From Magicicada septendecula (Eukaryota > Arthropoda > Insecta > Hemiptera > Cicadidae), in NCBI GenBank assembly GCA_034769895.1, contig CM068367.1, forward strand, positions 86,791,654 to 86,855,653: a stretch of 64,000 bases of DNA, in the 5' to 3' direction. The notes beneath the pieces were generated by a model, which was given only the letters and a program-made list of their open reading frames with translations, did not search any database and was not told the origin of the DNA. Positions within the stretch are counted from its first letter, which is position 1. The number at the start of each line of letters is the position of its first letter. Positions 1 through 12,500 of this stretch are shown piece after piece. Made by a program: the position numbers and the translations under genes.

Positions 1-1130
1 AAGCATGAAACATTCACAATAACATCCAGCGCATCATAAAAGGGTATAAACCACGAATTAACCTGTCAAATTTTCTAAGCGGCAAGTAAAGTGATTTGTG
101 AGCAGTGAAGGAACAGGAATACGAAAAGATTACTTTGACAACCTCGTGGGCAGGTAACAATAACTCGAAATACAAAGTAGTGAAGAACAGTAGAAGAAGA
201 TCTGGAAATGCATTGAAAAATAATAAATGTTCCTGTTATTGTTCCTAGTATGTATTTACTACTAGTTCTTTCCCCTACGAGTTCATCCGGTGGCTGAAAG
301 CAGTTGGTGTATGTAACAGTTGGCGCTCAAACCCTCCACCCATTTCTACGTTCCCCCAACATGTCAGCCAGCTACTATAGTAGTGCTGTATTCTGCCTAG
401 CACTTAAACATGACGCGGAATAAGCCGTATTCATTAAGAAAATTTGGTTCAACTGAACCAAATCCCAGTTTGCTCATCGTACGTATACTTGAATATTTAT
501 CAGTTCAACCGCTAGTCGCTGTTTTTCGATAAAATACTGACTGAATATGATATTCTACTGAATATCCTAAGCCCCTATTAATTTTTAAAAACAAATTAAT
601 TTTATTGTCTGAATTACCATAATTTATGTTTATACAGATTAATATACTTTTTAACAAGACATTTTTGTTCATTTTGACCAACCCTTCAGTCAAATGGCAA
701 GTGAACTTTGAAAACCTAAGCGTTTCCCCTCAAGAGAGGAAACTTCTCTTCAGTCTACGGTTTACTGGTGGGAGAGGAGGTTGTCATTCTCATCCTTTCC
801 TAAGAGGGTTCTTTAGTTCATTAAATGTTTATTTTTAAGCCTCTCTCTTATTATTTTCTATAAAAACTGCCATAAAACACACCTCGCCATTTTTCATTTT
901 TAGACGCCATTTACACATGAAACAAAAGGCAGCACACACACTCATTATAAGCATATCCTAGCCTGACGTATTAAAAAACATATGTAAAAATAAACTAATA
1001 ATTAGCGTGGGTGAGAGGTGAGTCAGTGGCTGAGATCGCAGGGGGTATGTTAAGCTATGTGGCCAAGGCCACTACATAGCCCCTCCGAGTTCAATGTGCT
1101 GAAACAGTAGGGGGGATGTAAATACGCTGC

Positions 1131-1154
1131 CTGGTATAAGATATCATACCAGGA
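1131..1154. repeat. Perfect 8-bp-arm hairpin
   Basis: Arms CCTGGTAT and ATACCAGG flank an 8-base loop that itself contains GATATC. A second, imperfect inverted repeat (GCTATGT...ACATAGC) lies about 55 bp upstream at 1053-1079. Function unknown; it could be a scrap of a transposon end. Confidence 0.5.
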
Positions 1155-2609
1155 AAGATATTAAAAAAGAGGAAACGAACTACTAGCAGGTAACGTGTTG
1201 AAATTTTACGTAGACGAATTGCAGATATATGGAAAAGGGAAAAAAATTTCGAAAGATTACCTACCCGATGTACAAAAGGAGGTCAAACTAGTAAGTAAGA
1301 TACGTATCCATATCCTTCCTCTATGTTACATACCCCACAGAAAACTGGTATACACCCCTCTGTATTCACGACCACGCCCCAAATAAAACTCATGCCAGTG
1401 GCAGAAACAATTGTTGAAGAAAACCTACAACGATTTAAAACAGCAAACTCTACGAATGAACCAAATCCTGAACAAGTGCCGAAACTTTCATATCAATGTT
1501 TATCAAGTAATTAAATACAGCTTTCCGCAAGTATTTGCAAAAGGAGGGGATTTATTAAGTTATGTGATTATTATTTTCAAACATTTAACGTTTGAATAAT
1601 GTGTTTATGCAAAATTAATTAATCAAGTCAAGACCCTACCGGTATCCAGTTAAATTTATACTACTCCTTGGAAGTCATTTATTATAAATAGTTTATTGTC
1701 GACATCAATTCTTCACGAGCCAATGTATGCACTGTAGGCAAAACACGCTACTTGCTGTGAATATAAAAACGATTTCCTATTATCGGCTGATAAATTACTT
1801 CCGTATTCTCCGTTTCAAAAAACAGTTTCTCTTTTCACGCGAAAGGACGCATCATTTTTGCTAATAAAACTTTTCGTAAAGTCAAGAACTGTAAGTCACT
1901 GTACCTTTTACAATACCAGATTTTTACTTAAAGCCAAAGTTTACCCAGCGAAATTGTTTAATGTTCATAATTGTAGTTAAAATGTTGGCATAATTGTATT
2001 GTGAAACGCAGTAAAACATATACGAATAGTAGCTTCCGGTTTTTGATCATGACTAGTCCACTGAAATTGTAGTTGACTTCAATTAGTTATTAAATAATGA
2101 GGAACCAATCAGTTTTGATGTAAGTTACATGGTATTATGATACTGTTACATAAACACATATACACACTACCACAAAGTAGGTACCCTGTAGAATGAACAT
2201 ACAGCATGTAGGCTGTACCCTGTAGGTTCAGTCCAAACATACTGTATATTCTGTATATGATGTCTACGATACCAAGTGATACATAGAAAGACTTCAACGA
2301 TATGTACGCGCTACTAATGGCACCGTAGAAGGAGCAGTTCATGTACAGTAAAGAACGTTTTTCACTTTATTCTCAAATGGGACTTCAATGAATCCTTTCC
2401 CAACTTATGTCACATTCTACAACATTTTCTTAACGATTTGTCTGTCTGTGGCTTCATGTGAAGAAGTTTCTCAAAAAAAAAACATCGTAGATCAACGATG
2501 AGTGAGAAAACACTCCAAAACTTGGCAATTTTGTTTATGGAAAGAAAAACTGCATCTTCTTTCGATTGCGTAACATAAAAAATCAGTAAAATGAAGGATT
2601 GAAAATATC

Positions 2610-2639
2610 ATAATTTAATTTCTGTGTAAATTAAATTAT
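2610..2639. repeat. AT-rich 12-bp-arm hairpin
   Basis: Perfect inverted repeat ATAATTTAATTT / AAATTAAATTAT around a 6-base loop. It is AT only, so a chance origin is not excluded. Confidence 0.45.
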
Positions 2640-3889
2640 ATGAAACTTTGATGTTTATTGTTTTTGTATGTCTTCTGGTTTCTGTTTCGTTAATACATGG
2701 TAAATTTAATATTTCGATAAGTAGGCCTAATACTAAAATCTTCAAAACGTATACCTATACGATAAAGAAACCGTATCTGAGGACCCAAAATGAAAGGCCG
2801 CCCGAGACTCGTTTAGCATTTGTCTCGACAAGTGTGGTTAGAAGCTGAATTGTTATAACCGATGAGTTATGTGATAAGATTTAATTCCTTGCTCAACAGT
2901 GAGCCACGTACAGAAAAATATTTAACTGTCCATTTTTATCGAAATTGTTAGTAATAATACTTTTCTGTTTCTAGGCAATGCACCAAAATTTAACTAATTT
3001 ATTTAGTCTAATTCAAACTGGCAACGATCATAGACGTATTCTGTCGGTGTCTCTGCAGATAAATTCATCTTGTGGCCTGTTTATCCACTTCACAGCTCAT
3101 CATCAGATCGGAAGCGCTGATCGGAATAATTTTTCTACAGTGGTGTGCAACAGTGTTAATTCTGTTTGTAAAAAAATATATTACAGGCGACAGTGTGTCG
3201 GCGCTCACGCCTTAGCCACCCGCTTACATAACTAGTACACTGTAGAAAATCTCTTATACTTTCTTACTACTAAAATTACAATCTTATATTAACTTTAATA
3301 ATTTATCGTGTCGTAATACAGATATTTACAATTTATTAATTAACTATTAAATAACTCCTTGAGTTACGTTACAATACTTCCATTTCCTTATGGAACAGGG
3401 AAGTAATTAACAGTCGTTGGAAAATTGCGAATAGTGTAATAAAATGAAATGTTATTACAACGTGCTTTATCCACGCAACAATGGCGAGCACTTAACATGT
3501 GAATTGAGTTGGGTAGCATTAATTGATGTTTCAATTATAGGTTGGTAATAACTGAAACCGTGAGACGGTCAATTATCAAAACAAACAATCGAGTCTATCG
3601 GACAAAACAATCGCTCTAATGAACATATTCGTTGAAATCAATTGGCAACAATAATTACTTTTTGTTGTATTGAAAACATGGCGTCAGAAAAACTTACCCG
3701 CTGAAGAGAATTTTACTCTGCGTCAGTGTTCAGAAGATTAGTTAGTTTAAGCATAACGAAATATACAAATTTCTTATGTGTGCGTGCATGCGCGCGCGTG
3801 TACAGGCACTTTCTTCAATACATTAACTTCTAATACACGGCGAAATTAACTAATACTTCTAAATTTAGCCGATATTCAGATGTCATAGT

Positions 3890-4110
3890 CCTATATAAGT
3901 AGATTTTGGCTTTTGTGGTTTTTGGTTTTTATAGTAATTTCTCTCTTATCATGATGATATCTTTTATTAGCCTTACTTATATGATTGATTTTCCTTTGTT
4001 CTTTTTCGTCTTTATATAATATGGCTCCCAAATACTTTCGTTTTTCTATACGGTTTAACTGTTGTTCGTTTATACGCATAGTTTATCATTGCTGGCGTGT
4101 TTCTTGTTCT
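3890..4110 (-). pseudogene. LINE reverse transcriptase C-terminal scrap
   Basis: On the minus strand an open frame reads INEQQLNRIEKRKYLGAIL followed by KINHISKANKRYH. This matches the conserved stretch just after the RT palm in many insect LINEs (pattern KYLG, about ten residues, then I..RI..AN/K). About 60 codons survive and nothing upstream or downstream extends the domain. It is a dead fragment of a non-LTR retrotransposon; the clade cannot be told from so little. Confidence 0.55.
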
Positions 4111-5321
4111 ACTATGCTTATTAACGTAAAATACTTTGCTTTTCCGGTACTTGTAGGCATACTAATTTATTTTTTAAGTAGTTATTTCAAATTTATTTAA
4201 ACAAAAACAAATTTATTTAAAACATTTAATCAATTGTTTATTATTCCAGTGTTAAAGACAATTGAAAGGCAAAGATTAAGTGAGTGAGTGAGTGAGTGAG
4301 AGAGAGAGAGTGAGTGAAATTTATAAGGTACATGGTCGTGGGTTACATTGTGTCGTTTGATACGAAATGTTAAGGGCCGAGGCAGCAACACATATAAAGT
4401 ACAACAATTTACAAGATGTCTTCCTCTTGTAGGAAGTTTGACACCGTAAGATAGTTGTTGTCTAAAGTCTCATCGTTCAGAAGATTGTTTTATCCTGCCA
4501 CTGGATGGTTGTAAAGTTTCCCACGTTGCGCCTGCTTGTACTAAGTGGCTTTGTTAATCAGTCAAAGAGATTGTACGTGTGCGCGCGTTTCCGCGAGGCT
4601 ACAAGGTCAGTCGAGCGAATCGTTTTCGCTACACAGATTAAGATCAAAGAAATCGTTAGACGAACTAACCACAAAACTGGCTAAAGCGACTCTGAAATAT
4701 GTTATAAACAGGCACGAGAGAGCCGAGTGTTTCATGTGTTGACGGGCTTTAAAGCAATACTAGTGGTCGCCCAGTGGTCGAAATTCGACCGTAATTCATT
4801 AAATTTTTGTTTGAACGTTATTGAGGTTCTTTTGTCAAAGAGTATACCTCTATAATCATTGCATATAATTTTTTTGAATTTTGTTCTATTACGTCAGCTG
4901 CGAGCGTGTACAAATACGTCATTAGCGTGTGTTGTTTGCCTTAATTCCCTGCAATACCTATGAAATTTAAAATTTAATGTTAGTAACTGTTAAAAAAAAA
5001 AACACAATTACAGCTTGTATTCGTATTTATTTTTTGATATAATTCATTGTCAGTTTTAATTTTTTCATGTTATTATTGAATCAAATAAACGCTAATAAAA
5101 ATGAGACTTGACATTCATAGAAGTATAAGATACATTGTTTTCAATTCCAGTGGATTACATTTCATTTTTGGTAAGGTACAAAATACGAAAACAGTTTGAA
5201 GATTATCTGCTACAAAGCTTATATAATTTTTTAATTTTTTTTCTATGCATTAATTTTCGAGTTATTTGAAAAATATGAAAGATAGGAAAAATGAGGTTTA
5301 GCTTGGCTAAGCCGTATTTAA
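4111..5321. other. Unassigned AT-rich stretch
   Basis: No motif recognised. It contains a short (AGTG)n/(AG)n microsatellite at about 4278-4318. The remaining short open frames look like chance. The stretch ends at the 5' hairpin of the family A element at 5322. Confidence 0.5.
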
Positions 5322-5496
5322 AATATCGGTATGGAGAACCATACATGACTTCCATATTCTAAGATTTATATTTAAAATCATTTTCGAAATGAAATATTAC
5401 CATAGAAACTACTTCTTTCTACTTACTGCTTCAGCCTTAACCACAGTACTGTGGTCACTAACGTATACCACCTCACGTTATCGCACTCGATTTTCA

Positions 5497-5528
5497 CTGA
5501 CGATGGAAGTCGACGGCATTGCCGAAAC
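5497..5528 (+). ncRNA. Hammerhead-like core in family A copy 1
   Basis: CTGACGA, then a GG...CC stem, then GAAAC. This matches the hammerhead core (CUGANGA - stem II - GAAA) with one extra base after the first box, as in the other copies. This copy has C where others read CTGATGA. Possible stem I pairing (TTTTC before, GAAAA after) is imperfect. Self-cleavage is not established. Confidence 0.35.
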
Positions 5529-5814
5529 GTCTGATTTTGTAGAAAACATTGGACTACGGCCAAATATCCCGGGAAGGAATTTTAACAAAAACTATTTCTT
5601 TGTTGCCGATAACGTTGTACACGTATATATATATATATATATATAATATATGCATAAAATTAATGGCTTGTATAAGTTAATGATTGATCTCCATTAAGTA
5701 GTGCTCAAGTTTCCAAAGTTTTAATATTATGATGTCCGTAATTAAAACATCAGAGCAGGTTTAGTGTGAATAAGGGTACACTGTGGACAAAAATTTTCAA
5801 CATTTCCTATTGAG

Positions 5815-6115
5815 CGTTGCTTAGAGTAAAGCTGCGAATCTACAGTGTATGTTTCACAGAACAAACACGCGAAAAAGAAGGAGCGCTCCGAAGTCACTCA
5901 TGGACACTCAGCATCTTGCAGAGGGTTCATTCCCTAAAGACGAAAAGTCTGTCTATGAATCGTTCCTCTATAAACACGTGCAGTTACATTGCCAAGCGAT
6001 CCACAGGAAGCAAATTGATGTCCATTTTTTCGGCTTGCACGCGTTATGTTGGTGTGGGTTTCGGCACTTTCCATTTAAAAAGCGTGCAAATGTAAGAAAA
6101 TAAACATGAGTGAGG
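5815..6115 (+). other. Conserved family A block with two overlapping open frames
   Basis: This segment is shared by copies 1, 3, 6 and 7, and partly by copy 4. Two reading frames stay open here: one of 84 codons starting MFHRTNTRKRRS, one of 92 codons starting MLRVKLRIYSVC. I recognise neither product. It may be a captured host fragment or simply unselected DNA. Compared with this copy, copy 3 carries an insertion of nine bases, a multiple of three. Confidence 0.4.
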
Positions 6116-6130
6116 CCAGAAATAACGTGA

Positions 6131-6135
<5 letters not shown>

Positions 6136-6183
<48 letters not shown>
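6136..6183 (+). repeat. (GT)n microsatellite inside family A
   Basis: A run of about 23 GT units. The same position in other family A copies holds a (GT)n run of different length (17-47 bp), so it is an integral, length-variable part of the element. Confidence 0.95.
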
Positions 6184-6184
<1 letters not shown>

Positions 6185-6290
6185 TTACCTGCCTTTTTAT
6201 TGCTGTAGGCATAATAATAAAATGGAAACGTAAACATTACATAACTGAGATATGCTTACCTGCCACGAACGATATATTATTTTATACATG

Positions 6291-7041
6291 GAGGAGTTCA
6301 GTGACATACACACGTACAGAAGTCATCTTCAAAAATACTAGAAGTCGTCCACGCTTTTATGTTGGCAGTGTAACTTACAGGAAGTTTTTTGATGTTTTTA
6401 AAACATCTAGGATGCAAACTTTTCCCGATAACTAAAAGTTTCCTTTTTTCGGTTCCCGTCATGTTCGCACAAACAAAAACTGTAACTCTTTGTTTAGAGA
6501 GCTTCCCACCAACGCACTTTTCATTTTTAAATTTGAAAGTCTTATCTGGAGTTAATTTATAAAAAATTCCAGCTTCATGTCCATTAAAGATGTCTTCATC
6601 TTTATATGATCGTCTAATTTCTGGCCAAGTGTTACGCACCCAATCGCCTGTAACGTTCAGATCTACGCATTTTGCCTCACCACAAATTTTTGCAAAGGAA
6701 ATCCAAATTTTTGCAAAGGAAATCGAGTGTCGGGCCTTAAATCGATTTAGCCATCCGTTGGAGCACGTAAAATGGCTGGCGCCGGCAGTCCTGTTACAGT
6801 GCTTATTGCTTGCATACAATGTATGTCTAGCGCGCGCGCGCACATATATACGTTTATATGAAATTTAGAGTAAAATATCTGAGAAATATTTGACGCTATA
6901 ACAGAGTAGTACAATATTTAGTGACGTTAAAACCGGGAATTTTTATAATGTTAAAGATATCAGTTTGACCGGACTTATGAAAAAATAACGCTACACCCGA
7001 GTTGACGTAACTGCCGAGGCCGTAATAACCAAGTTCCACTG
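6291..7041 (-). pseudogene. Tigger/pogo DNA transposon fragment
   Basis: On the minus strand the end at 7041 is a typical Tigger/pogo terminal repeat (CAGTGGAACTTGGTTATTAC). The frame from 6843 down to 6298 encodes parts of a CENP-B/DDE_1 transposase: a helix-turn-helix tail with NGWLNRFKARHS, then DIFNGHEAGIFYKL, where family members usually have a catalytic aspartate (NxDE), then LLVIGKSLHPRCFKN and a stop near SSIFED. Sequence between the DNA-binding and catalytic parts is shortened, and the other terminus is missing. It lies inside family A copy 1 next to a TA-rich target, as expected for this superfamily. Dead element. Confidence 0.85.
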
Positions 7042-7125
7042 TATATATAAAGATATTAACTCAAACATAATTTACAAAAAAATGAAAAAATTATAATTTT
7101 ATTGCCTGGCAACAAAATTATTTTA

Positions 7126-7299
7126 TTACTTCCATATTCCTTAAGGAATGGAAGTATGGTGATGGCAAAAAAAATCGTGTTCGAGATTATTGCAGATTCT
7201 GATTCTACTACGCTCAAAACATGAAAAAAAGTCGTTTTCCGAAAAGTGTCTGTGTGTGTGTCTGTCTGTGTGTCTGTGTGTCTGTGTGTGTGTGTCTGT

Positions 7300-7331
<32 letters not shown>

Positions 7332-8363
7332 CTGTGTGTCTGTAGATTTTTTTTCTATGGCAAACGATAACTGCCGCAAATTCAAACAGAATCAAATAAT
7401 TTTTGCATACAGCCCTAATTTGTAGAGTACTCGCTACCTGTTGTTTTTGGTGAAGATCGGTTGAGGGAAAGGGGTAGTTTACCTGCAACGGTTTTTTTTT
7501 ATCAAGGGAAATTTTTTTTTTTTGGCAAACGATAACAGCCGCAAATTCAAACAGAATTAAATAATGTTTCGTATACAGCCCTAAATTGTAGAGTTCTCAA
7601 GACCTATTGTTTTTGGTGAAGATCGGTTAAGGGAAAGGGGTAGTTTACCAGTAACGTTTTATGTTTTAACAAGGGCATTTCCTATGGCAAACGATAACAG
7701 CCGCAAATTCAAACAGAATCAAAAGATTATTTGCATACAGCCCTAAATTGTAGAGTTCTCAAGACATATTGTTTTTGGGGAAGATCGGTTGAGCGAAAGG
7801 GGTAGTTTACCTGAAACATTTTTTTAACAAGGGTATTTTCTATGGCAAACGATAACAGCCGCAAATTCAAACAGAATCAAATAACGTTTTGCATACAGCC
7901 CTCATTTGTAGAGCACTCAAGATTTATTGTTTTTGGTGAAGATCGGTTAAGGGGAAGGGGTGGTTTAACAGCAACGTTTTTTTATCAAGCGTATTTTCTA
8001 TGGCAAACGATAACTGCCGCAAATTCAAAATGAATCAAATAATGTTTTGCATACGTCCCTGAATTGTAGAGATCTCAAGGACTTTCGATTTTGGTGAAGA
8101 TCGGTTAAGGGGAAAGGGTAGTTTACCTGCAACCTTTTACGTTTTAACAAGAGTAAAGTACTTGAAAATTTATTTAAACTTTTTCAAACAATGGTAATTG
8201 TTAAAAATAAAATAATTTTGTTGTCAGGCAATAAAATTAAAATTTTTTCATTTTAATGTAAATCATGTATAAGAGAAAATATATCGCGCTTGGCAGGCGA
8301 TATTAAGATTTAAATATAAATCTTAGAATATGGAAGTCATGTATGGTTCTCCATACCGATATT
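7126..8363 (-). mobile_element. Family A element, copy 2 (short form, nested in copy 1)
   Basis: A complete short-form copy in reverse orientation. Its 3' palindrome is at 7126-7158 and its 5' hairpin at about 8340-8358. It lacks the hammerhead-like motif and the two-frame block, keeping only end sequences, a (GT/GTCT)n run (7251-7340) and five core units starting near 7360, 7525, 7685, 7842 and 8002 (spacing 157-165 bp). It splits copy 1 within a T run with at most one or two extra T bases, so insertion was between T and T with no real target duplication. Confidence 0.85.
7345..8160 (-). repeat. Core tandem repeats of family A copy 2 (5 units, about 160 bp)
   Basis: Each unit contains TGGCAAACGATAAC, GCAAATTCAAACAGAATC, a pyrimidine/purine stretch, and GAAGATCGGTTAAGGG. 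Units diverge by a few percent and small indels. The same units run in opposite orientation at 8440-9210. Confidence 0.9.
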
Positions 8364-8439
8364 TTTTAACAATTACCATTGTTTCAAAAAGTTTAAATAA
8401 AATTTTCAAGTACTTTACTCTTGTTAAAACGTAAAAGGT

Positions 8440-9215
8440 TGCAGGTAAACTACCCCTTCCCCTTGACCGATCTTCACCAAAATCGAAAATCCTTAAGGCC
8501 TCTACAATTCAGGGAGGTATGCAAAAAATTATTTGATTCTGTTTGAATTTGCGGCTGTTATCGTTTGCCATAGAAAATACGCTTGATAAAAAACGTTGCT
8601 GGTAAACTACCCCTTCCCCTCAACCCATCTTCACCAAAAACAACAGGTCTTGAGTACTCTACAAATCAGGGCTGTATGCAGAAAATTATTTGATTCTGTT
8701 TGAATTTGCGGCTGTTATCGTTTACCATAGAAAATACCCTTGTTAAAAAAACGTTGTAGGTAAACTACCCCTTTCCCTTAACCGATCTTCACCAAAAACA
8801 ATATGTCTTGAGACCTCTACAATTTAGGGCTGTATGCAAATAATCTTTTGATTTTGTTTGAATTTGCGGCTGTTATCGTTTGCCATAGGAAATACCCTTG
8901 TTAAAACATAAAACGTTACAGGTAAACTACCCCTTTCCCTTAACCGATCTTCACCAAAAACAATAGGTCTTGAGAACTCTACAATTCAGGGCTGTATGCG
9001 AAACATTATTTGATTCTGTTTGAATTTGCGGCTGTTATCGTTTCCAAAACAATTTCCCTTGATAAAAAAAAAACCGTTGCTGGTAAACTACCCCTTTCCC
9101 TCAACCGATCTTCACCAAAAACAATAGGTCGTGAGTACTCTACAAATCAGGGCTGTATGCAAAAAATTATTTGATTCTGTTTGAATTTGCGGCAGTTATC
9201 GTTTGCCATAAAAAA
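8440..9215 (+). repeat. Core tandem repeats of family A copy 1 (5 units)
   Basis: Five units of about 158 bp with CGTTTGCCAT marks near 8567, 8725, 8884, 9040 and 9201. Together with the inverted array at 7345-8160 they form a 1.9-kb imperfect palindrome, which could be unstable or hard to assemble. Confidence 0.9.
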
Positions 9216-9382
9216 AAAATCTACAGACACACAGATAGACAGACAGACACACACACAGACACTTTTCGGAAAACGACTTTTTTTCATGTTTTGAGTGTAG
9301 TAGAATCAGAATCTGCAATAATCTCGAACACGATTTTTTTTGCCATCACCATACTTCCATTCCTTAAGGAATATGGAAGTAA

Positions 9383-9590
9383 AAGCAATAACGCGTTTTT
9401 TGACATTTCCTTGGGTTTTTTTAATTGCCATACTGACCAGGTTTCGCCATGGCTACACAGTTATTTTGCCTATTTTTTCGAATTATATAAAATTTAAATA
9501 AAAAATTAATACAAAATAAAAAAATGAAATAAAAAATACGTGCCTCGTATTTTTTCATATATTTTTCATTAAATCAAAAAAACCGGGCGG
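9383..9590. other. Gap between family A copy 1 and the Helitron
   Basis: AT-rich. It carries two small hairpins that could belong to a Helitron 3' end on the minus strand: one around 9529-9553 (AAATACG...CGTATTT) and AACCGGGCGGTT at about 9581-9592. I do not see a clear CTRR terminus, so the Helitron end is unresolved. Confidence 0.4.
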
Positions 9591-12500
9591 TTAAAAAAAT
9601 AAATGTTGCCCATTGAACTTAAAATAGTTTGAAAGTGAATTTAATGATTCAGAACTTCTGTGTAAACGATGTTTTTTTGTAAAAACTCTTTCATCATTTG
9701 CTAAATGCCCTTGGCCATTATATTCGGAAATATAAAATATCAAACCATCGAATGATCGAACTCGACTTGCTGCGACGTACAATTGACCATGTGTAAAAAC
9801 TGGCTGCCTCAATAAAATTCCAATTTTTTCGAATGTTTGTCCTCGAGACTTATTTATTGTCATCGCAAATGCAGGTATAATTGGAAATTGAGTTCTTTGA
9901 AAGTTAAATGGTTAAACAGTACCGGAATATGTTAAATTTATACGTGGAATCAAAATTCTCTTATTGCGTGCGGTTCCTGTTAAAACTTCGCAATCAATAG
10001 CATTCCGATGCATACACTTGATGCGCATTCTTGTTCCATTGACTAATGCTTCCTTTGTATTATGTTTCTGATCAGTAAAACGATGCAATTAACTTTCAAT
10101 ACTAACTTATGTGGTGGCAAACCACTAATAGTCAAAGAATTCAAAAACTCTACTGGATAGTTATTGATTTCATTGTCATCATCACAAATTATTTTATCGT
10201 AGCTATGATATGTTTTCTGTTCACCTATTAAGTATATCAGTATTAATAAAAGTACAATCATCATTTTTAGGTGCTAAAATAACTGACTTCTATATGTTAT
10301 CTGAGAGTATGTTTTCGGAAATATTCCCATACACCTCATTAATAATATTATTTTCATCTCCTATTAATTGCTGAGGTATTTCAATAATATTTTCACCAAA
10401 CTGAGGGAATTGTGGGGCTTCATCATTACCAATTTTTTTCAAGAATTCGACAAATTCTATGTCACTTGGCAAGGCTCTCATATTTTGAGTAAACGTTCCT
10501 TTTTGAAAATAAACAAATTTATGCCAACTCGTGACACAATTTTCAATTAAAGTTGCACGTGATCCATGTGGGACAACTGGTAAGATTTGCCGAAAATCAC
10601 CGCACAGAAGTATCGTTTTCACTCCAAATGGTTTATGTTTATCATTTTCATCGCATAGATCCTGCAATAATCTATCTATGATTTGAACACTTGCAGTGGG
10701 CACATAGAAATTTCATCAATAATTATCAATGATGATGAATTTATGTAACGTCCTTAGCTACTATTTGCGGTAATATTCGCTACAGAATTTTCCAAAATGG
10801 GTATAAGCAATTTAAACACATTGTGTAAAGTTCTACCTCCAAGTAATAGAGTTGAAGCTATGCCACTGAACGCTGTTGCAATGCAACTAAGATTAAGCGA
10901 ATTTAATTTGTGAATGATTGCTGTTTGTGTGAATGTTTTTCCACAACCTGCATGAGCGGTTAAACAAAAAACATTAGATCCAGTATCATGGTGCAAAACT
11001 TCACGAATCACACGATCAGTTAGATTACGCTGTTCAATATTTGCAGTTTCATAATGCTCACAAAAAAAAAACTCTTGTTCTATTGGATCAATAGCATTTG
11101 CTTCGTCTGTTCTCTGCGAATACGTGGGAACTGATAAACCAAGTTCTTGACATGACAAATTATGAACATTCAAAATATCTTCAATTTCTAATAGAGCTGT
11201 GTTAAAGGATACTTCTTCATTGTAATCTCTCAAAAAACCTTCACTAAGATATACTTTAAATTCATTCCATAACGCCAATGGATTGGCTGGCACATTTAAT
11301 GCACAAATGTAACCAAATAAATTTCGCATTTGTTTTGGTGAATGTAATTCTTTTGCTTCATTTAAACATTCGCGCCATTCATTATCATTTGAAGCAATGC
11401 CGCGAGCATGGCACGCTTCAACAAAAGAATTGTGTATAATTCCATTGCATGTTCTAACATCCTCAAATGATTTTGGACCACAGACATGTAATAAAAGCAA
11501 TCGTAAATGGAAAAGTTCGATGTCTTTTGGTGATACTACATATATGCGTGTAATGATTTTATCACCTTCACGCCTTTTCTTCTTCCATTTTTTTCGGGAA
11601 TCTTCCCACACATAATGCAAAGGAATTTCAATATACTTGTATTCATGCGCTGATGGATCTGATCGATTCAATTCAAAAAATGCTAATAATTTTCTTGCAT
11701 TTTCAATTGCTTGACGTTCTTGCCCTTCTCGAAAGTAAACATTCTGTCTATGCGGTAAATGAATGTCAAGTCTAACGATGACATATGATTGAAAATGCAT
11801 TGGTAATTCATAGATGCGCCATACAGCTTCAGTTGATCCGACATAACGGCCATTTAAAAAATTTTTAACTTCATCAATTTGTATTTCTTGACCTGGTTCA
11901 TTTCTCTCTGAACCTAATTCAACAGATGCACTGTCATAGCCTTTATACACGTATTTATAAATGTATTTAACACTTTTAACTGTAGTGCATACTTCAACAT
12001 TTATATGGCAATTACATTTGGCAAGTAAATACGGATTGTATGGTACAACATAACGATTGTCCAGGCAACTACCGAGAAATTCAGCATTAATACCATTATC
12101 ACGCCTTCTGTATAACGGATATCCATTTAATGATTCACATGTAAATTCATTAAATCGTTTTGGATAATATTTTGTGGATTTTCCATCTCTCATACATACA
12201 GAATTTGGATTAAGTACACCGCATGGACCATGCATCATATGTTTTACAACATATTCATGTAATGTAGGATGTGTTTGAATGTTAGGAATCTCCGCAGATA
12301 CAACTTTATCAATATCGGTAGCGTTAACAATTTTATCTTGCTCATTTCAAGAGAGTATAATGTGAGCATGAGGCAATCCTCTCTTTTGAAACTCGATTGT
12401 ATAAATGAGTGCTTCAACTTTACTGAAGATTTTTTTTAGTGTAAGGCCCTCAATTAATGCTTTCAGTTTGGACTTGAATACACGCACAACAATATCAGGT

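Larger units (their letters stand above)
1..3889. other. No recognisable gene; AT-rich intergenic DNA with hairpins
   Basis: I recognise no coding region or transposon here. Short open frames exist but none has a recognisable motif. One of them, starting with an ATG at 2651, begins with a hydrophobic signal-peptide-like run, but no splice partner or homology supports it. Three inverted repeats stand out: an imperfect one at 1053-1079, an 8-bp-arm hairpin at 1131-1154, and a 12-bp-arm AT hairpin at 2610-2639. A short (CG/TG) run lies near 3780-3805. Confidence 0.5.
5322..9382 (+). mobile_element. Family A element, copy 1 (long form, twice interrupted)
   Basis: Plus-strand copy of the repeat family best seen at 60736-62478. 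It starts with the 5' hairpin (GTATGG-AGAA-CCATAC at about 5329-5344). It then carries the hammerhead-like motif (5497-5528), the conserved two-frame block (5815-6115), a (GT)n run, the linker containing TTGCCTGGCAAC, and core tandem units at about 8440-9210. It ends with the palindrome near 9355-9380. It is split by a Tigger fragment (6291-7041) and by a reverse-oriented family A copy (7126-8363); the sequence resumes cleanly after each. About 2 kb belongs to this copy itself. It looks non-autonomous, with no transposase. Confidence 0.85.

Noticed and set aside
2651-2848. Small secreted-peptide gene with signal-like start
   Set aside because: Hydrophobic start is present, but a trial splice from the donor-like site after position 2697 to the acceptor-like site at about 2976 hits a stop within a few codons, and no homology is recognised.
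7345-9215. Regularly spaced repeats suggesting a CRISPR array
   Set aside because: Units of about 158 bp are contiguous and similar throughout, with no unique spacers; they are tandem core units of a eukaryotic transposable element.
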